Below are positions 50,201 through 59,323 of a stretch of 64,000 nt of DNA, in pieces (position 1 is the first letter of the stretch; every line of letters begins with the position of its first letter). Origin of the DNA: Nymphaea colorata. Its lineage: Eukaryota > Streptophyta > Magnoliopsida > Nymphaeales > Nymphaeaceae. The stretch covers positions 23,779,934 to 23,843,933 of the forward strand of contig NC_045138.2 in the NCBI RefSeq assembly GCF_008831285.2, in the 5' to 3' direction. The notes beneath the pieces were generated by a model that was not told the origin of the DNA, searched no databases, and saw only the letters and a program-made list of their open reading frames with translations. The position numbers and the translations under genes are program-made.

Positions 50201-53200
50201 ATCTGATTTTTTGAATGCTTATTAGATCAACAAAGGTTTCTTCAGGCATTTGACCTGTTACACATGGAGGGTCGCTGGGGTCCACCAGATCCAATCATAG
50301 AATGCAGGCAGTTGTTGATTGTTGAAGTCCCCCAAACAGAAATAGGGTTGTCCTCATCTTTTGAAAAACCATTGTAAGATGGTTGAAGCTGGAAGTATTT
50401 GAGTTACTCATTCCATCCACAGAAATGTTGGCATGCTCTAATAGGTTTCTGGTAGATCTCTTTAAGAAGGTTTTATTTAATGCTTTGTCCTTTTCTTAAT
50501 TTATTTGGAAACATGAGACCATTTGCCACTGGGGACCTATACATGGATCTCTTTGGCCGCAGGTAAACTTTTTCATTTCAGTTTCCTATAATAGGGATTA
50601 TATTGCTTGTGGACTCAATGAAATGCTACTGATTTATTCTGCCATCATGTCCTGTATATTTGTGATACCTGATACTATATTAACATTCATTATATCCCAT
50701 GTTCGTAACATTTGAGACTATGTTCATAATGTTCAATACTGGAGTAATCTTGAGGCAACTTTTGATTGCAACAGGTTTGTATTCCTGACTCTTGTAGTTT
50801 TTTATGTGATGAATGCAGAACTACTATACTTAGATCTATCCTCTAGTAGACATCATACTTTATGTCCTGCTTTTAACTTGAAATTTTTGTTACACTGTCA
50901 ACATGTAGGCCAAATTAGTGGACCTGTCCTTACTTTCAACATCAGAGATAAGATGGTTGAATGATTACCATTCAGAAGTCTGGGACAAGGTAAGTCTCAT
51001 AATTCTGTATTTTAACAACTAAGTTTAGCAATTTGTTGCATGGATGCAGAACTATGTTTTCACATGGATGTGAATGCAGATTAGTGATACAACCAGGATG
51101 TGCTTGGTGTGAATATGTTTTTCAAGAATTAGCTTGCGGGGACATAATTACTTGCGCATACATATCTAGAAAAGAATAAATTCCCTCTCAAATGAATTTT
51201 TTTTTAATAGATCCAACTCCTCATAACTAAAAGAATGGATATGAAAATAATGTTTGAGAAAGCTTTTCAAGCTTTTCCTTGGAAGAAAATATTATAGGAA
51301 GCATGCATGTCCAGATAGTGCAGTAATGCAATCCACAGACAGAAGAAGATACATAGAAGAGACTATAAGCAGTAGCCATTTTGTTGTAATCTATCAAAGA
51401 GAAATAGAGCATACAACAAGAACTTGACTATATTTTCGTTATGATCAAATGCAACAAAGGTATTTCCCAAAGAATTATCTGGCCTTGCTGGTGGGGACGA
51501 CCACGGTTGTTAAAGGTGATGAGGTGAAGCAAGGTGTTGAGCCTGTCATGAGGCGAGGCTTAAGCCTCAAGGCTTTAAAATGTAAATTTCAGGATCAAAA
51601 TATTGAAATATATAATATCAACCAAAGTAATGATAAAATTGAAAAGGAACAACTATGGTGGCAAGTATTGTTAGAAAAATATGTTTTTGAGCTTAGACAT
51701 CTCTATGGAATTTAAAATATCATAAGTCCTATTTTTACTTTTTAAGTTTTGTGTGGACTATTTTTGTAATTCTAGTTGCCTACCTCTAATCTCTTTTAAT
51801 CATAAATTAGGGTTAATGGAACTAAGTTGTCTTTTTCTCACTCAGCCGTGTTCAACATGGTATCAAAGCTGGTCCTTCCTGGATCTGCCTGACACTGGCT
51901 ACATCTCCTCCTTCCATCTCTCTTCTTCCACCTCCTCCCTCCTCCCTTCACCTCTATTCTCTTGCTCAGATCTGTTTGTGTGTCTCAATTTGCCCCAAGG
52001 GGCTGTGACGTGTGGTAGATCAGGGATCTAATCACTACTGAACATGTCATGGTAGTGATTAGATGCCCTAGATCTGGTCGTTGCAGTGCTTGAAGATCGT
52101 CGGTGATTCAAAGTTGGGTGTGATGGTGATGCTGCTCTATGAATGTTGTTGGAGTCAAGGCAGACTGCTGTAATTTTTTCCTGATTTGATGGTTCGTGGA
52201 TCATTGGCTTGGCCTCTTCCAAAGATGTTTATGTTGTGCATGCTGGGAGACAATTATCTGTTGATGCAGCGTTGTCAGATGCATTAAAACCCAGACAAGA
52301 TTATGATGATACATTCAGCCCTGTGATAAAAATGGGAACGATCCATGTGATTATGTCATTAGCAGTTGAATGTGGATGAGGACTACATCAAATGGACGTG
52401 AAGAATGTTTTTCTTCACGGTAATTTGAGGGAGGAAGTATATATGGAACAACCTCCAGGATATACGAAAGGAGACTCTCATGCGTGGGTTTGTAAACTAA
52501 GAAAATCTGTTTATGGACTCAAACAGGCCTCACGCTCATGGTTTGGCAGTTTCTCATGGAAGATTCAAGAATGTGGTTTTCGGAGATGTCTTCTAAATCA
52601 CTCTTTTCATTTATCGAAAAGAAAACATATTTTCTTTAATTCTTATATATGTTGATGATATTGTTATCACAGGCAATTTTGAAAAACACATAGGAGACAC
52701 TAAAGCTTTAATGATGCAGAACTTCAAAATGAAAGAGCTTGGTGATTTACCATTCTTTCTTGGAGTGAAGATTAATAGACACAATGATCGCCTCGCATTG
52801 ACACAACAAAAATACACGTTGGATCTGTTAAAAAAGACAGGTATGTCTAATTGTAAGCATGTTGGAACTCTTAGTGTTCTAAATCAAAGACTAAGTGCTC
52901 AGGACGGGAGTTCTATAAAGATCATACTCAATATCGAAGCATTGTTGGGGCACTCCAATATCTTATATGTACTAGACTTGATATTATATATGTTGTGAAT
53001 CAAGTATCTCAATTTATGCATGCACCTATAGATACTCACATGGATGCTGTCAAAAGAATATTAAGATATCTAAAAAGGATGGCAGGAGATGGCTTAGTTT
53101 ATGGTAATAGTGGAAAGATAACTGTTGGACATCAACTTATGAATTCACATATGCAGATTGGGCTGGAGATCCTGATCGAAGAAAGTCTATTTCTGGTTTT

Positions 53201-56200
53201 TGTATTTTCATTGGACGTAACCCTGTGTCCTGGAATTGTCGAAAGCAAAAAGCAGTGGCAAGATCCAGATTGAAGTTGAATACAGATGTATGGTTGCAGG
53301 TACTACTGAAGTTACATGGGTTAGACATTTGCTAGAGGACATTGGAGAAAAGATTAAAATATCAATGTTAATGTGTGATAATCAAAGTGCTATTAACATT
53401 GCTTTTAATCCCATACAACATGATTGAATAAAGCATATTGAGATTGATCAACATTTTATTAGACAAAAGGTGGAAGACAAGGAGATTCAACCTATTTATG
53501 TTCGTACAGATGAACAGGTCGCATACTTATTTAAAAAAAGGACTAACGAAGCAACGATTCTAGTCTCTAAAAGGCAAGTTGTACATGGTATAAAACCATA
53601 TACAACTTGAGGGAGGACAATAAGATGTTGGGTCTAATCTAATCCGGATCCAACACGTCTAACTATGTTTGATCACATTTATCAAGCCATAGTCATGATT
53701 GTAATTTTTGTAGTTGTTTCATTCTAGACTCTAGATTATTGTGTTTGCTTCACTCTAGACTCTAGATTATTGTGATTGTTTCATTCTAGGTTCTTGTAAA
53801 TTGTGTAGAAGGATCATTATATAAATGGGCTGTGTGAGAATGTGTACACTCACCTCCCTTCCTCATTTCTCTTTTCTTGTTCTCTTAACATTTCCTTTGC
53901 TAAATCTGATTGTGGGCTATAGTTCGATATCCAAAATCTATCACTAAGTACTTTGAAAAATCTGTTCGTGGTGCAGATTTATTGGTTGTTGATTCTCTTT
54001 GTAACCGATTGTAACTAATTTGCAAGCCCTAGATGTTGAGCATAAAGGAGATACTCTTGGGGAATATAAAGCCTTGCTGACTCATTTTCATATGGGCCTG
54101 TGGTTAAATTGGATGATATGAACTATGCAATGTGGTTGACGTGCTTTTATGATGTCTTTCTTCTGGCATTGAAACAAACATATTTTATTTAAACCTCAAC
54201 TAGCAGTAAAGACAGATAAATATGCTGCATAGGAAGAAAATAACAACGTTGTTATGTCATCAGCATGCAGCCTCACATAGCCAATGGTCTGATTTGTTAT
54301 ACCATAGCTTAACAAATGTGGGATAATCTCTGTGACATGGATTTCCAAGAGACAAATGTTAGTCAAGTTCTATATGCAAGCAAACAATCTATCAATTGCA
54401 ACAAGGAGAGCAAACTTTAGTCAATATGGTGTTGTAAACCAGAGTCACCAAAAACATGTTTTTTTCCCCCAAAAAAAAACTTGTTTTATACTTCAGAAAT
54501 CGGTCAGCTGTATGAAATTGCAAAAAGACCTATTTTTTAGAAAATCGACAAAAACAAATAAATCCAAAAGAACAGGAAAAAAATCACTTTTTTGTCATCT
54601 TTTTGCTTTCATTTTGCATTTTCTGTTAATGCATTTTCATTTTATTTTTAGGATTTTTCTTTTTAATTTTCTAAAATATACCGAGATTTTATTGAGAAAA
54701 ATAACCTTGCCATATTATACCCAAGAAAAACCTCACCATTTAAACCCCGTAAATGATATTTGTGATTGTGCTCTAAACAAGTCATTAAGAGCAAACTATG
54801 GTTGCCCAAGTTTTTGTGGGTCTATCATCTGAGTACTCAATTGTGAACGTTCAATTGTTGACCAGTTTTGATGTGCATACCCTCGCTGAAGCCTATAATT
54901 GTCTAAGCTGGCTGGCCATTACTCTTCCTCAAAGTCGAGTCATATTCTCTAATGTTGCCTCTTGTTGTCACTTCAAGTCATGGATGAGTTACTCAGGCTT
55001 TGAATATCCAAGGAAGAGGTCGTGTATGGGGAGTATAGGAAGATTCATATTACATACTATGGAAAGCCAGGACATCTTGAATATAGCTGCTGAGATAAAA
55101 GCGGACAACCATCCACATCATCTTCAAAGTTCAATGTCCCTAGAGCTCAAGATGCTAAAATTGGGACAGAGTTTCCCAGCAGTGGTTTTAATGATTTTTT
55201 AACCTTGAATCGTGTAGAATATGATGAACTATTCTCCCTTCGGACTGCTAAGATGAGTGATATTGACTGATGTAGCTAGTTTTGCCAGACCATTCCTCCC
55301 TTTCTTTCTCTCTCATCTCTCCCTTCTCTTTCCCTTCTACACCTTCTCTCCCACACTATGTAGTGAAAAGCGTGTTTAGGACTTCTTTGTCCTTCCTTGT
55401 CATTTATGTTTCTTCTTTTCACTGGTTTTGGCTTGCTTAATGCATTTGATTACATAGCTCTGAAGCTGTCTCTGCAGCTAAATGCTAGTACTCTTTGAGT
55501 ATTAAATAGAGGGAGCAGCCATTTGTGGTTGTGTGGAGGGACAATTCTGGGAAAGGTTCTTGGTTTAGAGAGGGGAAAAGGACATGAGTCTGAGACTGAT
55601 AAAGAAACATTACAATCATCCAGCTTAGGGTTAGGGAGTGTGAGCCTTTTAAAATAAAACTGTCAGAGGATGAACATGTGTGCCTTCTCGAAAAAGCATG
55701 ACATTTAAACTGTTAAATTGTTCTTTATTTTTCACGGAGACAGAGTCTAGAAAATTTATATTTCATTGGTCCAGACCTCTTTGAATGTAGAAGTGCTACA
55801 TACTTTTGCTTGTGAGATATGGTTGTATATTGCTTAATAACATGATCTCTTATTACTCAGTGGAAAAATATTAAACTCCGTGTTGTCTGTTTTTGCCTAA
55901 ACATGAATGTTTAAGGCTTTTAGTAGTGAAAAAATTAAATGACACAAATAACTTAATGATAGAAAAAACAGGTTTTGTAAAACTTCTTCAAATCAAAGTT
56001 CATAATGCCCTTCTGTTTCACTTAAATTGGTATCTGTTTCACTTAAATAAGTTGCAATAAACATATCGAAGATTGATGTTCTTTTTTGTACAATTGATAA
56101 GTAATTTGAAATTAGGATATTTTGAAAATGTTATGTGAAAAGAACATGGGAGCTTCATTGTTGTGATTATCACTTACTCAGTTTTTATTAAATATAATTG

Positions 56201-56501
56201 CATTCGTAAAAATATTGTCAATATGGTCATCGTCTTTATATTATTGAATTATTGTTAACAAGCTCAGATTTTATTTCCTATCATGTCTTGCATGTTTCTC
56301 TATCCTTTTTGTTCTTCTTTAGTATCATATTACCCTAGTTCCTGGGTTTATTTAACAAGGAAAATCAAAATGCATGTGAATATGCTGACCTCAAACCTGG
56401 CCTGTCAAGTTTGAGCATGGAAAACCATCTATTTGCAGGTCTCCCCATTGTTGGAAGGATCTGCTCGCCAGTGGCTCTGGGACAACACAAGACCACTTTG
56501 A
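25366..56501 (+). CDS. APP2: Xaa-Pro aminopeptidase P, plastid-type (APP2-like)
   Basis: Thirteen exons give 708 residues: 25366-25674, 26102-26227, 26398-26517, 28378-28653, 32641-32813, 32987-33265, 33737-33888, 44932-45122, 45549-45657, 47650-47804, 49434-49526, 50909-50989, 56439-56501. All introns are GT-AG and all phases agree. The enzyme removes an N-terminal residue ahead of proline. Two creatinase-like domains precede the M24 'pita-bread' domain (about 455-670). Metal ligands are all present: Asp508 in LLDSGAQY, Asp519 in TTDVTRT, His582 in GTGHGVG, Glu616 in SNEPGYY and Glu630 at the exon 10 end, with His591 in NVHEGP. The first 70 or so residues are rich in Ser, Arg and Pro and poor in acidic residues, like a plastid transit peptide. 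Length matches Arabidopsis APP2 (At3g05350, about 710). The gene spans 31 kb because introns 4, 7 and 12 are full of transposons, yet every exon is intact. Confidence 0.95.
28021..28041. repeat. Poly-A tract in intron 3
   Basis: About 20 consecutive A residues. It could be the tail of an old retroposon, but no recognisable body precedes it. Confidence 0.9.
29176..29254. repeat. Compound microsatellite (CT)n(AT)n in intron 4
   Basis: About eleven CT units followed by about 28 AT units. The AT part is self-complementary and likely length-variable. Confidence 0.95.
30150..32200 (-). mobile_element. Decayed reverse-strand copia remnant in intron 4
   Basis: Reverse-strand reading gives, from high to low coordinate, gag-like sequence (about 32.2-31.5 kb), a protease-like [10 protein letters not shown] at 30897-30853, an integrase-like SPFEF block with VSPK near 30480-30425, and the integrase motif [10 protein letters not shown] near 30210-30165. 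All frames are broken. Reverse transcriptase, RNase H and LTRs were not found. A MITE lies inside it at 31087-31452. Confidence 0.72.
31087..31452 (+). mobile_element. hAT-like MITE, family 1, copy 1
   Basis: A 366-bp non-coding insertion whose ends read TTATGTCACA and, inverted, CTATGTCACA. An identical 8-bp direct repeat GTTTGGAC flanks it (31079-31086 and 31453-31460). The sequence near both ends is G+C-rich with GGGTGCGG-like phrases and the middle is AT-rich. It has no coding capacity. Confidence 0.82.
33889..34452. other. Start of APP2 intron 7
   Basis: Contains a GGCTGGGC/GCCCAGCCC-rich stretch at about 33.99-34.17 kb, with the two forms on opposite sides of the block. This may be a small dispersed repeat, but its ends are unclear. 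Confidence 0.4.
34453..34719 (+). repeat. Copia LTR, family 3, copy 1
   Basis: Resembles the next LTR along (TCGTGGTTTTTTCC, then a GAGG...TTTTCCA block) and is followed at 34720 by TGGTATCAGGG, a primer-binding-site-like sequence. The start is uncertain (34453 or 34508). It carries a 25-bp internal tandem duplication near 34541-34590. Confidence 0.6.
34756..34975 (+). repeat. Copia LTR, family 3, copy 2, with primer-binding site
   Basis: A 220-bp block beginning TGTTATGTATG and ending TTCAACA, followed directly by TGGTATCAGTGCC (primer-binding site). Its sequence matches the reverse-strand LTR at 43843-44074, for example the GGGTCTGGA, CTATTTAAG and TCGTGGTTTTTTCC segments. Its internal part is cut off at about 35410 by the next element. 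Confidence 0.75.
35162..35300 (+). repeat. 27/28-bp tandem repeats in a copia leader
   Basis: Five units of CCCGATGCCACTCC plus spacer, starting at 35164, 35191, 35219, 35246 and 35274. They lie in the leader after the family-3 LTR. The spacing alternates between 27 and 28 bp, so no single frame is kept. Confidence 0.88.
35686..35724. promoter_or_regulatory. Strong hairpin in the leader of copia element A
   Basis: A 15-bp stem with one mismatch (35686-35700 with 35710-35724) around a nine-base loop, 161 bp after the start of the primer-binding site. A different stem sits at the same distance in the related element at 51669. The position is where retroelement RNAs often carry packaging or dimerisation structures; the function here is inferred. 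Confidence 0.6.
36322..40420 (+). pseudogene. Broken gag-pol of copia element A
   Basis: The domains are in copia order. Gag (36322-36729) ends in a premature stop and resumes at 36820 with a zinc knuckle [14 protein letters not shown]. Protease follows with DSGASRH. The pre-integrase block breaks off near 37.87 kb and resumes at VDDFTRVSW, so the conserved DVWGP part of integrase is missing. Frameshifts break the rest of integrase. Reverse transcriptase keeps YVDDIVLTG near 39.46 kb, then a tandem duplication brings in a stop at 39591-39593. The RNase H frame (39917-40420) is intact with [19 protein letters not shown] and YCDNKTA. At least five lesions make it non-functional. Confidence 0.9.
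40428..40601 (+). repeat. 3' LTR of copia element A
   Basis: Begins TGTTAAAAAG directly after the polypurine tract and ends ATCGTCACA. Positions from about 40486 match the truncated 5' LTR at 35410-35524. The complete related LTR at 51669-51858 begins TGTTAGAAAA. Confidence 0.85.
40602..43531 (-). mobile_element. Copia element B, reverse strand, 3'-truncated
   Basis: Starts on the reverse strand with a 320-bp LTR (43531-43212, TGTTGGATC to AATCTTACA), then the primer-binding site TGGTATCAGAGC at 43211-43200. Gag spans about 42.67-42.2 kb, with zinc knuckle [14 protein letters not shown] near 42.19 kb. Protease has [10 protein letters not shown] near 42.03 kb. Integrase includes SDVWGPAP near 41.34 kb and [11 protein letters not shown] near 41.05 kb. 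It stops at a linker region containing VVFDEHNF, exactly where element A's LTR ends, so reverse transcriptase, RNase H and the 3' LTR are missing. Several frameshifts are present. Its LTR belongs to the same family as 53626-53943. Confidence 0.88.
43212..43531 (-). repeat. LTR of copia element B (family 2)
   Basis: Matches the 53626-53943 LTR over its whole length, including repeated TCTAGACTCTAG and TCTAGATTATTGTG segments and a TATATAAATGGG stretch that may be its TATA box. Confidence 0.88.
43540..44074 (-). mobile_element. Copia family-3 LTR and leader, reverse strand
   Basis: On the reverse strand, an LTR of 232 bp (44074-43843) is followed by primer-binding site TGGTATCAGAGC (43842-43831) and a leader to about 43540. 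The leader contains four 13-bp units of the form CTTCACGGCAGAG on the plus strand (43750-43801). No coding domain is left. The LTR matches 34756-34975, which lies in opposite orientation on the other side of elements A and B. Confidence 0.78.
44075..44931. other. End of APP2 intron 7
   Basis: About 44.23-44.44 kb may encode a short gag-like stretch on the plus strand, which is too weak to call. Otherwise nothing is recognised before the exon 8 acceptor. Confidence 0.4.
45658..49433. other. APP2 introns 9 and 10, nothing recognised
   Basis: Intron 9 (45658-47649) and intron 10 (47805-49433) flank exon 10. They are AT-rich with no transposon core, LTR or RNA gene visible. Confidence 0.5.
49659..49973 (+). 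mobile_element. hAT-like MITE, family 1, copy 2
   Basis: A 315-bp insertion in intron 11. The ends match as inverted repeats over 18 bp with three mismatches (CTATGTCTCATGGGTGAG and, inverted, CCATGTCACACGGGTGAG). Flanking 8-bp repeats AAAATGTC and AAAATTTC differ at one base. The layout and end sequences agree with the copy at 31087-31452. Confidence 0.82.
51669..51858 (+). repeat. 5' LTR of copia element E
   Basis: TG...CA ends and 190 bp. It shares the CTCTTTTA, TTAGGGTTA and TTTTTCTC segments with the LTRs of element A, and is the only intact-length 5' LTR of that family here. Confidence 0.8.
52017..52074. promoter_or_regulatory. Strong hairpin in the leader of copia element E
   Basis: A perfect 13-bp stem (ATCTAATCACTAC at 52026-52038 with its complement at 52052-52064) extends outward by about nine more pairs with two single-base bulges. 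It lies about 160 bp after the primer-binding site, as in element A, although the stem sequence is different. Confidence 0.6.
52200..53943 (+). mobile_element. Copia element C, 3' half, nested
   Basis: Keeps reverse transcriptase and RNase H in broken frames. Blocks are [21 protein letters not shown], a frameshift before the YVDDI motif near 52.65 kb, [12 protein letters not shown], and an RNase H with [10 protein letters not shown] followed by a stop (TGA at 53425). A 318-bp LTR of family 2 follows at 53626-53943, matching element B. The 5' half and 5' LTR are missing. Confidence 0.85.
53626..53943 (+). repeat. 3' LTR of copia element C (family 2)
   Basis: Begins TGTTGGGTCTAATC and ends ATCTATCA. 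Homologous along its whole length to the reverse-strand LTR of element B. Confidence 0.86.
54440..54770 (+). mobile_element. hAT-like MITE, family 2, copy 3
   Basis: A 331-bp AT-rich insertion within the gag remnant. It starts CAGAGTCACC and its inverted end reads CACAATCACAAATATC. Flanking 8-mers TTGTAAAC and CTCTAAAC agree at six positions. The right 150 bp resemble copy 1 (CTCACCATT, then AAACCC and GATATTTGTGA). This is the most diverged copy. Confidence 0.65.
55271..56438. other. Rest of APP2 intron 12
   Basis: Non-coding, AT-rich. A pyrimidine-rich stretch lies near 55.29-55.35 kb. No further transposon domain seen. Confidence 0.5.
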
Positions 56502-58695
56502 TTCCCTTCATTGATGCTGTTTATTCCTTTCTCTGGTCTTTTCTATTTCAATTAGGCCTAGATACTGTGCAAATTACCTTCTTCAAGCCCCGTGAATGCA
56601 TATCTGTTGTATTTATATTTTCTAATGTCACCTAACTACTTTCTTCTCTAGGGAATGTGAAACAACCAAGGTTCTTTCTTCTGAATTCAGAATTTCACAT
56701 GTAGTTGATTCGGCATTAAGAAACTTGTACAGATTTTTTCATAAATGAAAAACTGCTTCATGGCTTCGCACATGGTGTCATTTCCTTGAGGTAGTGGTGA
56801 TCATTTTTGTCTGTGTGTGAGAGAGGAAAAACCCCCTATGGATTGTATGCAACAGGAATCTGCCAAACAGTTCTTTTAACTGCTCTTCTTTCCATTCGCT
56901 CGACAGAAGGTCCGCCAAACATAAAAAATACTGTATGTTTCACGTCAGCACCCATTGAATACCACAAAGCTTACTTCAGTTACCATCTCTTTTCTAGCCA
57001 CCGTAGGGTTTGCACCACCTCCTGCAGATTGTTGTGCTCGGAAATAGGCAAGGCATCCTTATACGAGTCTCTGACAGGCTCTAGCGTTTGCTTGTTAAAT
57101 ATACTTTAATGCTCTCTTTGGAAGCTCAAAGATGGGAAGGCATCTCTACATAACTGGCGAGTATGAAGTCGCCCATTTTAGGCGCAGTACTTGGGATGCT
57201 CAAGTGCTCTTGCCAGTTCCATCGGAGAGGTGTCTTTGCTTGGTTGGAAAATGAACTGTTCAGCTTGTGATCAGGCATGGCTCAGCCCAGGAACACGCAT
57301 GCTTTAATCACGAACGATGCCAAACTTTCTTTGTATGTAAAGCTTGACATAATCCCCGTATTTTCAATGCAAGCCGCTGGCAAATTGCCTTCAGTTTATT
57401 GATAAAATAGTTATGTTAGAGGGGCTGCATCTAGCTTGCTAAAAGATCAAGTTGTTAGTTCCTTAATTGTGCAAATGTTAATAACTAAGAAGACGAAGAA
57501 CTGACTATTCAAATCGTCCATGGGTGCCATTGTAGATATCTAATGAAGACAAAGGCTTGCTTTGCTATGAGAGGGCCGCTCCTCGAGATTTTGAACCTGT
57601 ACAGCATTAGATTAACCCGAAGAAAATCAATTCCCATTCGGTTGGCCATCTAAACCAACCGTCCATATGATACCTCGATCTACACTTGAACTTAGTTCGA
57701 AGGCTTTCCTCTACGATATGGGAAAGGCAACTGATGAATCATGCAGCGTTGCCGCTATCTCGGCTCACTTAGACATAAACCATGAAAACTCATTCTTCAT
57801 GAATGCTGTTTGAAGGTTAAGCTTTAAACAGGCGTGCCACACCAATTCCATTCAAAGACAGGCTTCAGCTCTTGTTACCTCCATGCTGTTGGTAGAAGAC
57901 CCGCCACTTGGTTGCCGTTTGCAGTGGTGTAGGAGGGGAATGTGGATCCGTTGGGAAAACCTATGAATTCCCAGGTGATGAAGAAAAAGGTTATTCTCCG
58001 TCACTTGCTTAGACACTTCCTTTTCAGTTTGATTCTATTTTGGATCTTCAACACGTTGACGCATGGAAGAACGCTGGTGGATCAATTCTCATATATCACT
58101 AGTAGTTTTGTCTTGCATGAAAGAGATTCCAAAAGTATTCTCAGTAAAAATTATCAATGGGAAAACCATGCGCCAAATTCTAATTAACAAGCTCTTATTA
58201 GTAGTAAGACCAGGTCGAATACAGAGAAAAAGGTTAACCTTTTGTGTTCCTAACAAATCAAACTCTTTATCACCTCAAATAAAAAGTAGAAATAAAGGTG
58301 CTACAGACATATTAGAAAGATAATCCAGGATTAGATATAGAGTAAAATACAACTTGATAAACATATTGGGTTAATCCCCTATATTTGTGAAAGCTTCTAA
58401 AATATGCTGTAGGACTAAATCTCATTGCTCATGTTCGTATAGGTGCACCCCAGTCAGCTCATTGCTCATTTGCTTTGTTCCACTTTCGTAATTCCTATAA
58501 CAAATAAACAAAAAGCTAAATGAGAAGCAGAAGAAAAAAAGATGAAAGAAGACCAAAGCAAGCAGTGAAGTTCTTTAAAACTACATATGATCTAAGCAGT
58601 TTAGGTACCTTGGCAGCCTATTCTCCTACTGACCACCGTAGGACCCTAATACTTTCGACTTTAATAGAAAATATAATGAAAATATGGGTAAAAAT

Positions 58696-58726
<31 letters not shown>

Positions 58727-58741
58727 ATGCATAGGATCTTT
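56502..58741. other. APP2 3' UTR and intergenic DNA
   Basis: No gene recognised. It ends with a (TC)n microsatellite of about 13 units at 58700-58727. Confidence 0.5.
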
Positions 58742-59083
58742 CTACCCGTGGCAGCTTCTCCACCTCCATGCACGGCTGATTTTTTGCTCCTCCACCTCTT
58801 GCAGCATTTGTAAATCTTTCTGTCTCTCTCTTGCTTGCTCCCTGAAGCCAGAGGGAGGCTTTCTATCTATGTCGAGAAGCAGAGACCCTCTTTGTTGTAT
58901 CTGGTAGGAGCGAGCCCCCTTCTGACCAGAGTGTCTCAATAGGCAGAAGGCATGCCAAGCCCCTCGATTGCTCCATTTCAACATCAAATATCGCCCATTG
59001 GTGGCTCGAACACTGTCGAGATAGCAGAAATGGCCCCACATTCCTGTCTTTGCCCCTATTGTTTCGATTTGCAACAAAGACAA
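58742..59083 (-). other. Unidentified open frame, 113 codons
   Basis: An uninterrupted ATG-started reverse-strand frame in a locally G+C-richer patch. It matches no family I recognise and has no clear splice sites. It may be chance, or the remnant of a gene fragment. Confidence 0.2.
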
Positions 59084-59323
59084 CAGAAGAGCATTGAAGG
59101 ACCTACCATGCTATCACAGTTGTCGTCGAGACAGTTGGGTCCCAATCACCATTGAAGCTCCCGACCGTGATCTAAAGACGACTCCCCCTTTGTCTACAGC
59201 ATGGGCCAGAGACAGTAGCGAGGGACCTGGCGCTATCTCGATGGCTGTGGAGGCTATGTGAAGAACCAAATTTTTCACGATAAAAAATGACCATTTACTC
59301 CATTCATTCAATTTTATTGCCAT

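Larger units (their letters stand above)
51669..55270 (+). mobile_element. Copia element E with a second element nested inside
   Basis: A complete 190-bp LTR (51669-51858, TGTTAGAAAA to GTTCAACA), primer-binding site TGGTATCAAAGC at 51859 and a leader to about 52.2 kb resemble element A. The sequence then changes to the 3' half of another copia family (to 53943) and afterwards returns to element-A-type gag (54.06-55.27 kb). That gag includes [16 protein letters not shown] and a decayed zinc knuckle with GKPGHLE. This order suggests element C inserted into the leader of E. Pol and the 3' LTR of E are missing. Confidence 0.75.
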
